Assembly (NCBI GenBank): GCA_030648005.1
Contig: JAUSIP010000010.1
Span: 1-52,516 of the forward strand
From: a bacterium
GTDB taxonomy: Bacteria > Patescibacteriota > Minisyncoccia > Phycocordibacterales > UBA12445
Length of the DNA stretch: 52,516 bases
Direction: 5' to 3'
Made by a program: the position numbers and the translations under genes. The notes under the pieces are model-generated. The model did no database searches and was not told the origin of the DNA. It saw only the letters and a program-made list of their open reading frames with translations. The stretch's first letter is position 1, and each line of letters starts with the position of its first letter. Positions 42,775 to 50,894 of this stretch are shown in pieces.

Positions 42775-45092
42775 TGAACTTCTTTAAGAAACGCGACACT
42801 CTGGCAGACCTGACGCTTTTGTCTGTTAAGGTAGCCAAGGCAACGGAAGAACAGCAGAAGGAAGGGCTGGTTAAACAGATTAATCTGACCGAACAGCTTT
42901 TCTCGGCGCTAGCTTCTATAAAACAACCATTTGTTTTCGAGGTTTCAGTGCCTCACATTACCGAAACGATAAGCTTCTACCTTGCTGTACCAAAGGCCTC
43001 TACTGACTTCGCTATGCGCCAGATCCAAGGCCTCTTCCCTACTGCCAAAGTCGAGGAGATTCCGGATTATAATATTTTTGGTCACAACACGGCCGCTTCT
43101 TCGGCTTATTTAACTCTTGGTGATAGTTATATTTTGCCGGTTCGAACTTACAAAGAGGCGGAAGTGGACACCTTCGCGCCGATCATTAGCACTCTGTCTA
43201 AGCTCCAGGAGGTGGGACAAGGCGCATCGATTCAGATCGTGATGAAGCCCGCTGAAGAGCCGACAAAAAATCTTGTCGTGTATGCCATTGATAAGATACG
43301 CAAAGGCGAGACACTTAAGAAGGCGCTGAAGCTAGGCCGATTCTCCGTCTTGGACTTCGCTAAGGAGTTTAGTAAGGAGATTAAAAGATTCATCTTTCCT
43401 GAAGCACCGAAGGAGGACAATGTTAATAATAGGGCTATTGATGATGATGCAGTTAAGGCACTTCAGGCTAAGATATCCAAGCAACTCTTCAAGGTTAATG
43501 TTCGTATTGCGACCTCGGCTGATTCTGATTATGCGGCCGAAGACATCCTGCTTTCTATTGCTGGGGCCTTCTCGCAGTTTGCCGCACCGGTTAGGAATGA
43601 ATTGAAAATGGTCAAGGTAGATAAGAGGAATTTTAAAAAGAGTCTGCTCGACTTCTCTTTCAGAAACTATAATCCCCGACAGGAGATGATCCTGAATACC
43701 GAAGAGATCGCCTCCCTCTTCCACTTGCCGACTTACTCCACTGATGTACCAAGAATTAGCTGGCTTAGGACAAAGGAAGCTCCACCGCCGGACAATCTAC
43801 CTCAGGAGGGTGTTATTTTGGGGCAGAGCGTTTATAGAGGCGATGAGAGGACTGTCCGACTGACAGACGACGCTCGAGTACGCCACCTATATATTATAGG
43901 ACAGACTGGTTCCGGTAAATCTCAAACACTCGTAAACATGGCCCTTCAGGATATGCAGAACGGCAAAGGTATCTGCGTTATGGATGCTCACGGCGAGCTG
44001 GCAGACGATATCTTAAAGAGAATACCCAAAGATAGAATTAATGATGTTATCTACTTTAATCCCGCAGACTTGAGCCGGCCGTTGGGATTAAACATGCTTG
44101 AATATGACCTAAACAAGCCGGAGATGAAGACTTTTATCGTTAATGAGATGCAGTCTATCTTCAACAAGCTCTTCGACAAGGCCTCGATGGGCCCGATGTT
44201 CGAGCAGTACATGAGGAATACGCTAATCCTACTGATGGAAGACGCCGTTAACGAGCCTTGTACGCTGATGGAGGTGCCGAGGATCTTCTCGGATGATAAA
44301 TTTAGGAATAGAAAGCTGGCTCGGATCTCTAACCCTACAGTTATAGACTTCTGGGAGAAGGAGGCTTCTAAGGCTACGGGTGATTGGTCTATGGCAAATA
44401 TGGGTGTTTATATAGGTACCAAGTTTGGCAACTTTACGGTTAACGATTATATGCGGCCGATAATTGGCCAGACAAAGTCCGCCTTCAACTTTAGGAAAGT
44501 GATGGATGAGGGCAAGATCCTGCTTGTTAATCTTTCTAAGGGTCAGCTCGGCGACCTGAACTCTCAACTACTGGGCATGCTTATCGTTGGTAAGATCACA
44601 CAGGCTGCTCTTTCTCGTTCTGACACTGACGACAAGAGTACACTTAAACCTTTCTATTTATATATTGATGAATTCCAGAACTATACTACTGACTCTATCG
44701 CGGTTATTCTCTCTGAAGCCAGGAAATACGGTTTGGGCTTGAACATGGCGCACCAGTACATTGACCAACTGGAAGATAATATCAAAGAGGCCGTCTTTGG
44801 TAACGTCGGTTCCAAGATGGTATTCCGAGTCGGAGCTCCGGACACAGAGCTACTACTTAAGGAGTTTGCTCCGGAGTTCAATGATAAAGATCTTATCGGA
44901 TTTGAAGTTGGCAACTGTGCGGCCAGGATATTAATCAACGGCGCGCCATCAAAGCCGTTTAATATAAAAACTAAAGAGGCGCCTCCTGGCAATGTATTAC
45001 TTAAAGACAAGATGAAAGAGCTTTCTCGCCTCACCTATGGCAGAGACGCTCAAGAAGTTGAACAGGATATATTCAATAGATTGAGATTGTAA
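42771..45092 (+). CDS. VirD4/TraD-like ATPase without membrane anchor
   Basis: 773 residues. The first 340 residues form an alpha/beta region (FVFEVSVPHITETISFYLAVP...) found before the motor in CPR homologues; then Walker A GQTGSGKSQTLVNM (about 377-390), VMDAHGELADDI, VNLSKGQLGDLNSQLLG, Walker B YLYIDEFQNYTT (about 625-636) and GLGLNMAHQYIDQL. These match the TraD/TraG coupling-protein family, which passes substrate to a secretion channel. It has no N-terminal membrane segments, unlike VirD4. About 4 kb from, and opposite to, the VirB-like cluster. No relaxase is nearby, so DNA need not be its cargo. Confidence 0.88.
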   Translation: MMNFFKKRDTLADLTLLSVKVAKATEEQQKEGLVKQINLTEQLFSALASIKQPFVFEVSVPHITETISFYLAVPKASTDFAMRQIQGLFPTAKVEEIPDYNIFGHNTAASSAYLTLGDSYILPVRTYKEAEVDTFAPIISTLSKLQEVGQGASIQIVMKPAEEPTKNLVVYAIDKIRKGETLKKALKLGRFSVLDFAKEFSKEIKRFIFPEAPKEDNVNNRAIDDDAVKALQAKISKQLFKVNVRIATSADSDYAAEDILLSIAGAFSQFAAPVRNELKMVKVDKRNFKKSLLDFSFRNYNPRQEMILNTEEIASLFHLPTYSTDVPRISWLRTKEAPPPDNLPQEGVILGQSVYRGDERTVRLTDDARVRHLYIIGQTGSGKSQTLVNMALQDMQNGKGICVMDAHGELADDILKRIPKDRINDVIYFNPADLSRPLGLNMLEYDLNKPEMKTFIVNEMQSIFNKLFDKASMGPMFEQYMRNTLILLMEDAVNEPCTLMEVPRIFSDDKFRNRKLARISNPTVIDFWEKEASKATGDWSMANMGVYIGTKFGNFTVNDYMRPIIGQTKSAFNFRKVMDEGKILLVNLSKGQLGDLNSQLLGMLIVGKITQAALSRSDTDDKSTLKPFYLYIDEFQNYTTDSIAVILSEARKYGLGLNMAHQYIDQLEDNIKEAVFGNVGSKMVFRVGAPDTELLLKEFAPEFNDKDLIGFEVGNCAARILINGAPSKPFNIKTKEAPPGNVLLKDKMKELSRLTYGRDAQEVEQDIFNRLRL

Positions 45093-45138
45093 TTGTAGCA
45101 ATACTCTCGATTTTCATACCTTGCCCTTTTAGGAACAT

Positions 45139-45402
45139 TTATTTGCTGATCCTTTTATAAATACGGCTTCTATGGTCAATCATTTGAATTTTAATCTCTT
45201 TTTTTGAAATTTGATACAGAGCACGATAGTCGCCGACACGGAGTTTGAATATACCTTTGAGGTCATAGTGTAAGGTTTCCGGGGTGATATATTCGAAATT
45301 TTCCGATAGCCAAGAAATTTTTGCTACGATTTTCTTTGAAATTGAGGAATCGATTGTTTCAAGATCTGCTAATGCTCCTTCTGTCCAGTTAGCGGAGACC
45401 AT
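45139..45402 (-). CDS. RelE-like toxin candidate
   Basis: 87 residues from the ATG at 45402 (MVSANWTEGALADLETID). The pattern ISKKIVAKISWLSENFEY, then LKGIFKLRVGDYRALYQI and IQMIDHRSRIYKRI, matches RelE toxins with the central K-x-R-x-GDYR-x-LY and a His near the end. It overlaps the gene before it by 14 bases. The end lies 47 bases from the convergent VirD4-like gene. Confidence 0.85.
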   Translation of the reverse strand: MVSANWTEGALADLETIDSSISKKIVAKISWLSENFEYITPETLHYDLKGIFKLRVGDYRALYQISKKEIKIQMIDHRSRIYKRISK

Positions 45403-45577
45403 ACTTTTTGAGGACCTGGCTGTGGGCAATAAGCTTGGAAGGTTTACTTAATCTTAATTTTAGTTTGCGTAAGAAGTTTTTGTTTATAGACAAAAAGCTG
45501 TCAGGATCACCGAGCAATTCATTGAGTTTTTGCTCTACGATAAGGTTTATTTTTTTATCTAGCGTCTTTGAAGTCAT
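45389..45577 (-). CDS. antitoxin candidate of the second TA pair (62 aa)
   Basis: MTSKTLDKKINLIVEQKLNELLG...LIAHSQVLKKYGLR. Short, charged and helical, with overlap into the RelE-like gene, which is what is expected of a cognate antitoxin. The fold is not clearly Phd or RHH. TAATAT lies 6 nt before the ATG. Confidence 0.65.
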   Translation of the reverse strand: MTSKTLDKKINLIVEQKLNELLGDPDSFLSINKNFLRKLKLRLSKPSKLIAHSQVLKKYGLR

Positions 45578-45604
45578 GTAGAGATATTACAATATAAAAT
45601 ATCG

Positions 45605-46009
45605 CTATGCAACAGAAGTCAGAATCTTAGAAAGTATATCTTTGAGTCCTTTGCCATACCTCTCCCCTAGTTCGTCGAGTGTCTCGTAATATTCCTTCCA
45701 GATCCTGTCTTTAGTTTTTTTGTCTTGCGGGTCGAGGCCGTCGAGTTCTTGTTCTAGATTCTTTTCTATTTCTGATTTCTCCTCAGTTATCCTTTTGTCC
45801 AGTTCTGCCTGCGCCTCGTCTATCTTCTTGACCGTCTGTTTGTACTTCTTGCCTTTATCTTTAGTAGCTTCCACTAAGTAGCCGTTGAAGGTATCGAATA
45901 GCTTCATATCAACTCCCTTAAGGTCTATGTACTGTGTAAGAGCCCTCTTCTGATCAGGGGTTATAAATGAGTCTTCTATGAGCTTTTTGATTTTAGCGTT
46001 ATCTGGCAA
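45605..46009 (-). CDS. coiled-coil protein of unknown function (134 aa)
   Basis: A TTG at 46009 (MPDNAKIKKLIEDSFITPDQKRAL) is the only start that keeps the frame and avoids the upstream gene; AAGGG lies about 10 bases upstream. Charged helical sequence with heptad-like KQTVKKIDEAQAELDKRITEEKSEIEKNLEQEL (about 60-92). Soluble. Probably one operon with 46030-46305. Confidence 0.65.
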   Translation of the reverse strand: MPDNAKIKKLIEDSFITPDQKRALTQYIDLKGVDMKLFDTFNGYLVEATKDKGKKYKQTVKKIDEAQAELDKRITEEKSEIEKNLEQELDGLDPQDKKTKDRIWKEYYETLDELGERYGKGLKDILSKILTSVA

Positions 46010-46029
46010 GGTGTGCCCTTTGTAACATA

Positions 46030-46305
46030 TTAAGGACTTGGAGTAAAGGCGGTTTTCAACACCTCCGCATCCCTGAAGAAGGGTCTGAAACTTCGTAGTT
46101 CATCTTCATTTAGTGCTAGTTTGAGCCTCTCTATCATTAAATCTACTGATCTTCTTGTCTCTTCCCCCGCTTCCATTCTCGCGCTTCTTAGTTCCTGCTG
46201 CAGACCTTCTTCTATTTTTGAAAATTTCTCAGCCTTAAGTGCGTCATCACTGACTTCCGTCACTTCCGTTTTTTGTTGCCCGAAATTTTGTAATTTTTCT
46301 CCCAT
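46030..46305 (-). CDS. small helical protein of unknown function (91 aa)
   Basis: The start chosen is the ATG at 46305 (MGEKLQNFGQQKTEV), because TATAAT (46316-46321) lies 10 nt upstream; a longer frame to 46332 would run through that box. Charged, helical (ALKAEKFSKIEEGLQQELRSARMEAGEE), with RSFRPFFRDAEVL near the end. No membrane segment. Confidence 0.6.
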   Translation of the reverse strand: MGEKLQNFGQQKTEVTEVSDDALKAEKFSKIEEGLQQELRSARMEAGEETRRSVDLMIERLKLALNEDELRSFRPFFRDAEVLKTAFTPSP

Positions 46306-46375
46306 AACTACATTAATTATAATCCTCTGCATTCTTCTTGTCTAACTATTCTTCACTTGACCACGTTAGTTGATA

Positions 46376-46401
46376 AAAATCCCGACTCGGGTCGGGATTT
46401 T
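46376..46401. terminator. bidirectional intrinsic terminator
   Basis: AAAATCCCGAC and GTCGGGATTTT pair around a TCGG loop (46376-46401), with T-rich sequence on both strands. It ends the transcript of the surface protein gene (minus strand). Confidence 0.88.
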
Positions 46402-46424
46402 ATCTCTACTTTGTTCTATACTAC

Positions 46425-49400
46425 CTACCTTATTCCCAGATTGATTTTTAACTGGGCCAATATTGTAGCAAGTGAAGCTAGCTGATCCTCCATATTCTTC
46501 AGAGCCATGTTCTCAGCTTCCCCAGGAATAGAAGCTGAGATAACTGTCCCAAGATTGTTTGTACCATTCAAGCCAACTACACCAAAGCCATTAGTCCAAT
46601 CCTGATCGAATCTGTCTGAGGTTACCCGGGAATTTGGCGACCAGATGAAGTCACTATTTACGTCAGAATCAACACCCACAGCTGTCAGCATTGGAGAAGA
46701 GCCAGTAGGGTAAGCCGAATCACCCTCAAGTTGTGTTGATATAGATGCACCCGCCCTTGAACCGGATACCGAACCTGTGACATCGAAGTATCTTGTCTGT
46801 CCGGCCGGAATTTGAATAGGCACCAAAACCCCAGCGTTATTCTCAGGGTATATTTCCAGTGGAAGGTCGTTGGTAAAACCCGATAGATCTGTCTTATCTT
46901 GCCTTAGCATGTTCCCATTAGATCCAATACCAGAAACGGCTGTTGAAAAGCCAGAATCCGTATAGGCATAAGCATTAACGGAATTTACAGTAGCTAAACT
47001 TGGCTTGATCTTAATGGTGAACTTATATAATCCAACATCGCCGGATGCAGAAGCTGTAACCTTAAATCTCATTAGTGATTTAGTGCCGTTACTCAGAGTA
47101 TTTGTAGGCAATGCCAACATTGTAACTGTCGGGAATGACTTGAAAGTCCTTACTCCAGTGACGGCTATTGTCATTTTTTGTCCGGCATGTGCTGTCCCCG
47201 TAGGAGTAACTGCATTGCCAGATGTCACACCGACTCCCTTGATTTGATTTGTGCCACTTGGTATGCCCCATTGGAAGTAGCTACCACTTGCAGCTGAAAG
47301 AGAAACATTACAATTCAGAGATAATGTTGAAATTGTACCCTTAGGAATTACAAAACTGCCATTATCAAATCTAAATCCGTAATCACCAGTACCTGATAGC
47401 GGATTAACATCGTTAGATTCGTTAGTTAATCGCACATGATTTCTAGGATCGTACAGTACGCAACTGGTTATGTCGGAGCTAAGACCACCATTACCATTGG
47501 TAAACGATGCCTTGATCGTGGCAAATGAGATGTCTTCGCTTGATTGGGAAGCATCAAATTGGATATTGGCGAATGTGAAATTCTGGGATCCGGCAGTGAT
47601 GGATTGTGCGACCGGTGATGCGGAGTTTGTAATTGTTATGCTTGGAGCGGTTTGTGTGACCGGGACAGTTATTGCTGGGCTAGTGGCGACGGCGTTATTG
47701 CCGGCAGGATCACCATAGACATAGAGGCGGTAGGTATAAATTCCAGGTGGGAGTCCTGCACCAGTATCCGTATAGTCTATATAAGATAGTGCGTTGCCTG
47801 ATATGGAGCTGGAAAGAATCTGTGCACTGCTGGAGAAGACGGACTTATTGTCGCGCGAAAGAGTGTAATACATTACAGAACCACCGGTCGGTTTGTTCCA
47901 TGTAAGTTGTATACCTCTTTTGTCGGGACTGAGTGTTGCTTTTAAGGTTATAAGACCAAGCTTGAGGTTGGCCGGTGTAGCAGAAGGAGCGGTGGCAGTT
48001 ACAGTATTACTTGCAACGCCATTGGAATCTTTTAGTTGGTAGGTATAAGTTCTCCCTGGTGTATAAGAGATATCAACATATGTTTGAGAGGCTGACACCT
48101 GAGCGATCACTATGCCACTGCGAAGAACATCATAGCCTACTGACGGCGCTCCGTTGGTTGTTGCGGGTGTCCAGTTGAGCGTTATGCGATCGGTACCGAC
48201 GGTGGCACGTAAGTCGGTGACGGAGGCGGTTGGAGTAGGAAGACCGGCGGTATTTGAAGTAACAACAAAATTATACTTCTGTACAACCTGCTTTTGGTTA
48301 TGATACTTTTGCGCACAAACGGAATTAAGACTGTGTAAACTGCAGTATAAGGTTATTTCAGCTGAGTACGATCCCGGTGCTAGTTGCATATTATTTGTAG
48401 TGGCAGTCCAAGTTCCTTCGGAATTATTGATTTCATTATCCCCTGCCATGAAATTTCCGGCTGAATCGTATACATGATACTGCACATTAAACCCCTTACT
48501 GGACGATGCCGGAGTGCCGTTGTCTTCAATACCCTTGAGTGTGAAAGAGAACTGCTCTCCAGTAATGAGTGGGAGCTTTGCAGAAGGGGTAGATGCGAAC
48601 TTATAGGGCCCAGTTGAGGGTTGAATTGAGCCTAGTGGTGAGACGATCTGTAACGGCGCGTTGGCGGAAGTCGAAAACGTGCCAGTGTTCATGTTCTGGA
48701 TCTCTATGTGATAAGTACCGGGAAAGACTGTTAGATCATTCGGTAATTTGTAGTCGAAAGAGCCGGTTGTTATTGATGGGGCGTTGTTGATTTGTTCTGT
48801 CCAGAGACCATATCTGTCACTTTTTGAATTTGAATATAAAGTAATATTGTTTACAGGTGTTGATGCTGGTGACCATGCGACGTGAATTGTATCTTTTCCA
48901 AGTGTATATGTTCCAGAAAGTGGAGAAGTTATAGAAAAGCTTGTAGTAGGGGTCGGATTCTGGCAAGTACCACGTCCACCCGTAATGCCCGGCCTCGGAG
49001 GCTGAGTTACAAGTCCAGGGCAACAAACGGCTGTGTTGGTAGGAACGACAGCACCTAAGCTTTTTCCGGCGGGGATGCAGGCCTGAGTCGGCGGTGTTTT
49101 TGGCACATCTACACACTTTTCACTGACTGCTTTTTGGCCAAAGAGACAATCTACCGGCATCCGAGGCTTACCACCGCCGCTAGGTGCACCACCTGTCTTT
49201 GATTTCGTATTTAGTGACGCTATCTCCTCCAATAGTGTAGTCACAATACTTTGCTTTAGCGTTGTGAGTTGTTGGACAAGGCTGTTGGTGGTCTCCGCAT
49301 CGAGATTCGAAGCCTTAACCAGAGTTTCTATCTGACTCGCCATATCGATTTTCTTACAAGTATCGATTATTCTTGCCGAAGGATTGGCGATAGAGGCACA

Positions 49401-49493
49401 GACGCTACTTGTGTCGGCAAGAGCCGGCATAGGGTTGACAACAGTCAGAAGCCCAAGCCCGAGAGTTAAGAGACTTAATAAAAATCTTTTCAT
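46425..49493 (-). CDS. large cell-surface protein with Fn3-like modules (1022 aa)
   Basis: Signal peptide at 1-26 (MKRFLLSLLTLGLGLLTVVN...ALA). A helical region to about 95 and a Cys-containing segment (about 110-190) come first, followed by a Kre9/KNH-type beta domain (ITSPLSGTYTLGKDTIHVAWSPAS, about 205-290), another beta domain with four cysteines, two fibronectin type III modules (TASVTDLRATVGTDRITLNW, about 435-520, and LITLKATLSPDKRGIQLTW, about 530-620), then long beta regions and a helical C-terminus (MALKNMEDQLASLATILAQL). No sortase motif or C-terminal membrane anchor. Adhesion or an S-layer-like role is plausible; no enzyme motif is seen. Confidence 0.8.
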   Translation of the reverse strand: MKRFLLSLLTLGLGLLTVVNPMPALADTSSVCASIANPSARIIDTCKKIDMASQIETLVKASNLDAETTNSLVQQLTTLKQSIVTTLLEEIASLNTKSKTGGAPSGGGKPRMPVDCLFGQKAVSEKCVDVPKTPPTQACIPAGKSLGAVVPTNTAVCCPGLVTQPPRPGITGGRGTCQNPTPTTSFSITSPLSGTYTLGKDTIHVAWSPASTPVNNITLYSNSKSDRYGLWTEQINNAPSITTGSFDYKLPNDLTVFPGTYHIEIQNMNTGTFSTSANAPLQIVSPLGSIQPSTGPYKFASTPSAKLPLITGEQFSFTLKGIEDNGTPASSSKGFNVQYHVYDSAGNFMAGDNEINNSEGTWTATTNNMQLAPGSYSAEITLYCSLHSLNSVCAQKYHNQKQVVQKYNFVVTSNTAGLPTPTASVTDLRATVGTDRITLNWTPATTNGAPSVGYDVLRSGIVIAQVSASQTYVDISYTPGRTYTYQLKDSNGVASNTVTATAPSATPANLKLGLITLKATLSPDKRGIQLTWNKPTGGSVMYYTLSRDNKSVFSSSAQILSSSISGNALSYIDYTDTGAGLPPGIYTYRLYVYGDPAGNNAVATSPAITVPVTQTAPSITITNSASPVAQSITAGSQNFTFANIQFDASQSSEDISFATIKASFTNGNGGLSSDITSCVLYDPRNHVRLTNESNDVNPLSGTGDYGFRFDNGSFVIPKGTISTLSLNCNVSLSAASGSYFQWGIPSGTNQIKGVGVTSGNAVTPTGTAHAGQKMTIAVTGVRTFKSFPTVTMLALPTNTLSNGTKSLMRFKVTASASGDVGLYKFTIKIKPSLATVNSVNAYAYTDSGFSTAVSGIGSNGNMLRQDKTDLSGFTNDLPLEIYPENNAGVLVPIQIPAGQTRYFDVTGSVSGSRAGASISTQLEGDSAYPTGSSPMLTAVGVDSDVNSDFIWSPNSRVTSDRFDQDWTNGFGVVGLNGTNNLGTVISASIPGEAENMALKNMEDQLASLATILAQLKINLGIR

Positions 49494-49756
49494 AAAGATA
49501 GATGTAAATTTATAATAATTAGAATTATATCACACAGGGGGGGGGTAGCAATTTGATTGACTTTGAACCCTCAAACAGCTAGAATTATAGTAGCTGAAGT
49601 ACCGAAGACTGTCTTTGCTAGAACAACCGAACTACCTTTATTTATAGGCTTATTTCTACTAATATCACAACTGCCGGCCGGTCGCTCTCGGCTCGCCTGG
49701 CTAATATATCTATATTTTTAAGGCTTTCCCTTCGGAGCCTTATTCTGGTTTTGGTA
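49494..49756. other. 263-bp gap between divergent surface-protein and LysM/M23 genes
   Basis: Holds a run of nine G (about 49537-49545), TTATAGT (about 49586) as a possible -10, and a GC-rich palindromic patch near 49671-49699. The LysM/M23 frame stays open back to 49622 and a second frame from a TTG at 49557 codes for 54 hydrophobic residues; see the note on the missing start. Confidence 0.5.
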
Positions 49757-50770
49757 ATGTCTTATAGCCTTTCGAGCCCTACTTCTGCCGAAGCTAGCTT
49801 TTCTTTGTCATCGGTCTTTACTAATACCACAGAGGCTGCGGACATCCCTGTTAACGATTCCTCGGTTAGGACTATAAGTTCACAAAATGTCGCCCTTCTT
49901 CTGGCTGCCGTAACAAGCGATCCTGCATCTGCTGCAGTTGATGCAGATATAAATATCGTCAATAATTCTGCTCTGATGGCTGACTCCGGACCGCTGGGTA
50001 CTATAGCCGATGTTAACGATGAAGTAGATGTCGGTGTAGATAGTATAAGCGTATATGTAGTGAGGAGCGGAGATACAATCGGTAAGATCGCCAATATGTT
50101 CGGTGTCTCGGCCAACACTATAATCTGGGGTAACGATCTGAAGGGGTCGAAAGATATTAAGGTTGGCCAGGAGTTGGTTATTCTGCCTGTGAACGGCATT
50201 AAATACACAATTAAGAAGGGCGACACTATCGCTAGTATAGCTAAGAAGTCCAAGGGTGATGTCGATGAGATCTTGCGCTTTAACAATATGGAGAAGGGTC
50301 AGAAGCTGGCTATTGGAGATGAAATTATTATTCCGGATGGTCAAATAGTTTTGCCACCTATCGTTGGATCGACGAATGTTATAAAAACAAACATCGATGG
50401 GGCCATTGATTCTATTGCGTACTTTATCAAGCCGGTTGTTAATGGGCGTAAAACCCAGGGTCTTCATGGTAAGAATGGCGTGGATATCGCGCCAGGATGT
50501 CGTTGCGTTGGCAAAGAATCTCTTTTAGCCTCTGCCGCCGGTAGTGTCCTTGTGGCTAAAAATGGTGGATGGAACGGAGGTTATGGTAATTATGTCGTTA
50601 TTTCTCATTCAAATGGCACGCAGACAGTCTATGGCCACATGCATTTTGTGACTACCTATGCAGGTGCTTATGTGGCTCAAGGTCAGGTCATCGGAACAGT
50701 CGGTTCTTCCGGCAAGTCCACTGGTCCTCATGTGCACTTTGAGATTCGCGGTGCTAAGAACCCCTTCTAA
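49757..50770 (+). CDS. LysM and M23 peptidase (peptidoglycan hydrolase)
   Basis: 337 residues from the ATG at 49757; the first credible start may lie upstream. Two LysM domains, VVRSGDTIGKIANMFGV... (about 98-140) and YTIKKGDTIASIAKKS... (about 152-198), bind glycan. The M23 domain has LHGKNGVDIA (His and Asp ligands), then YGHMHF and PHVHFE, the H-x-H zinc pair. It cleaves peptide crosslinks outside the cell. The ATG given leaves only MSYSLSSPTSAEA, half a signal peptide; the frame reads RLSLRSLILVLV just before it, so export probably needs an earlier, non-ATG start. Confidence 0.88.
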   Translation: MSYSLSSPTSAEASFSLSSVFTNTTEAADIPVNDSSVRTISSQNVALLLAAVTSDPASAAVDADINIVNNSALMADSGPLGTIADVNDEVDVGVDSISVYVVRSGDTIGKIANMFGVSANTIIWGNDLKGSKDIKVGQELVILPVNGIKYTIKKGDTIASIAKKSKGDVDEILRFNNMEKGQKLAIGDEIIIPDGQIVLPPIVGSTNVIKTNIDGAIDSIAYFIKPVVNGRKTQGLHGKNGVDIAPGCRCVGKESLLASAAGSVLVAKNGGWNGGYGNYVVISHSNGTQTVYGHMHFVTTYAGAYVAQGQVIGTVGSSGKSTGPHVHFEIRGAKNPF

Positions 50771-50894
50771 AAAAACTTCTAAAACTGGCGCATAACTTTG
50801 TCGAAGATTCCGTTTGTTCGTCAATGTACTGTTAGTACATTTTCCTCACAATACTCATCTTCTTCGCGTTCTGCATCCAGTTTTAGAAGTTTTT
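50771..50894. repeat. inverted repeat filling the gap between convergent genes
   Basis: AAAAACTTCTAAAACTGG (50771-50788) and CCAGTTTTAGAAGTTTTT (50877-50894) pair perfectly (18 bp) around an 88-nt loop holding AATGTACT-gtt-AGTACATT. The left arm begins at the base after the M23 stop; the right arm enters the yifB stop codon by two bases. Confidence 0.8.

Noticed and set aside
24565..45092. Conjugative element
   Set aside because: VirB- and VirD4-like genes are present, but no relaxase, origin of transfer, integrase or plasmid genes were found; chromosomal housekeeping genes lie between them.
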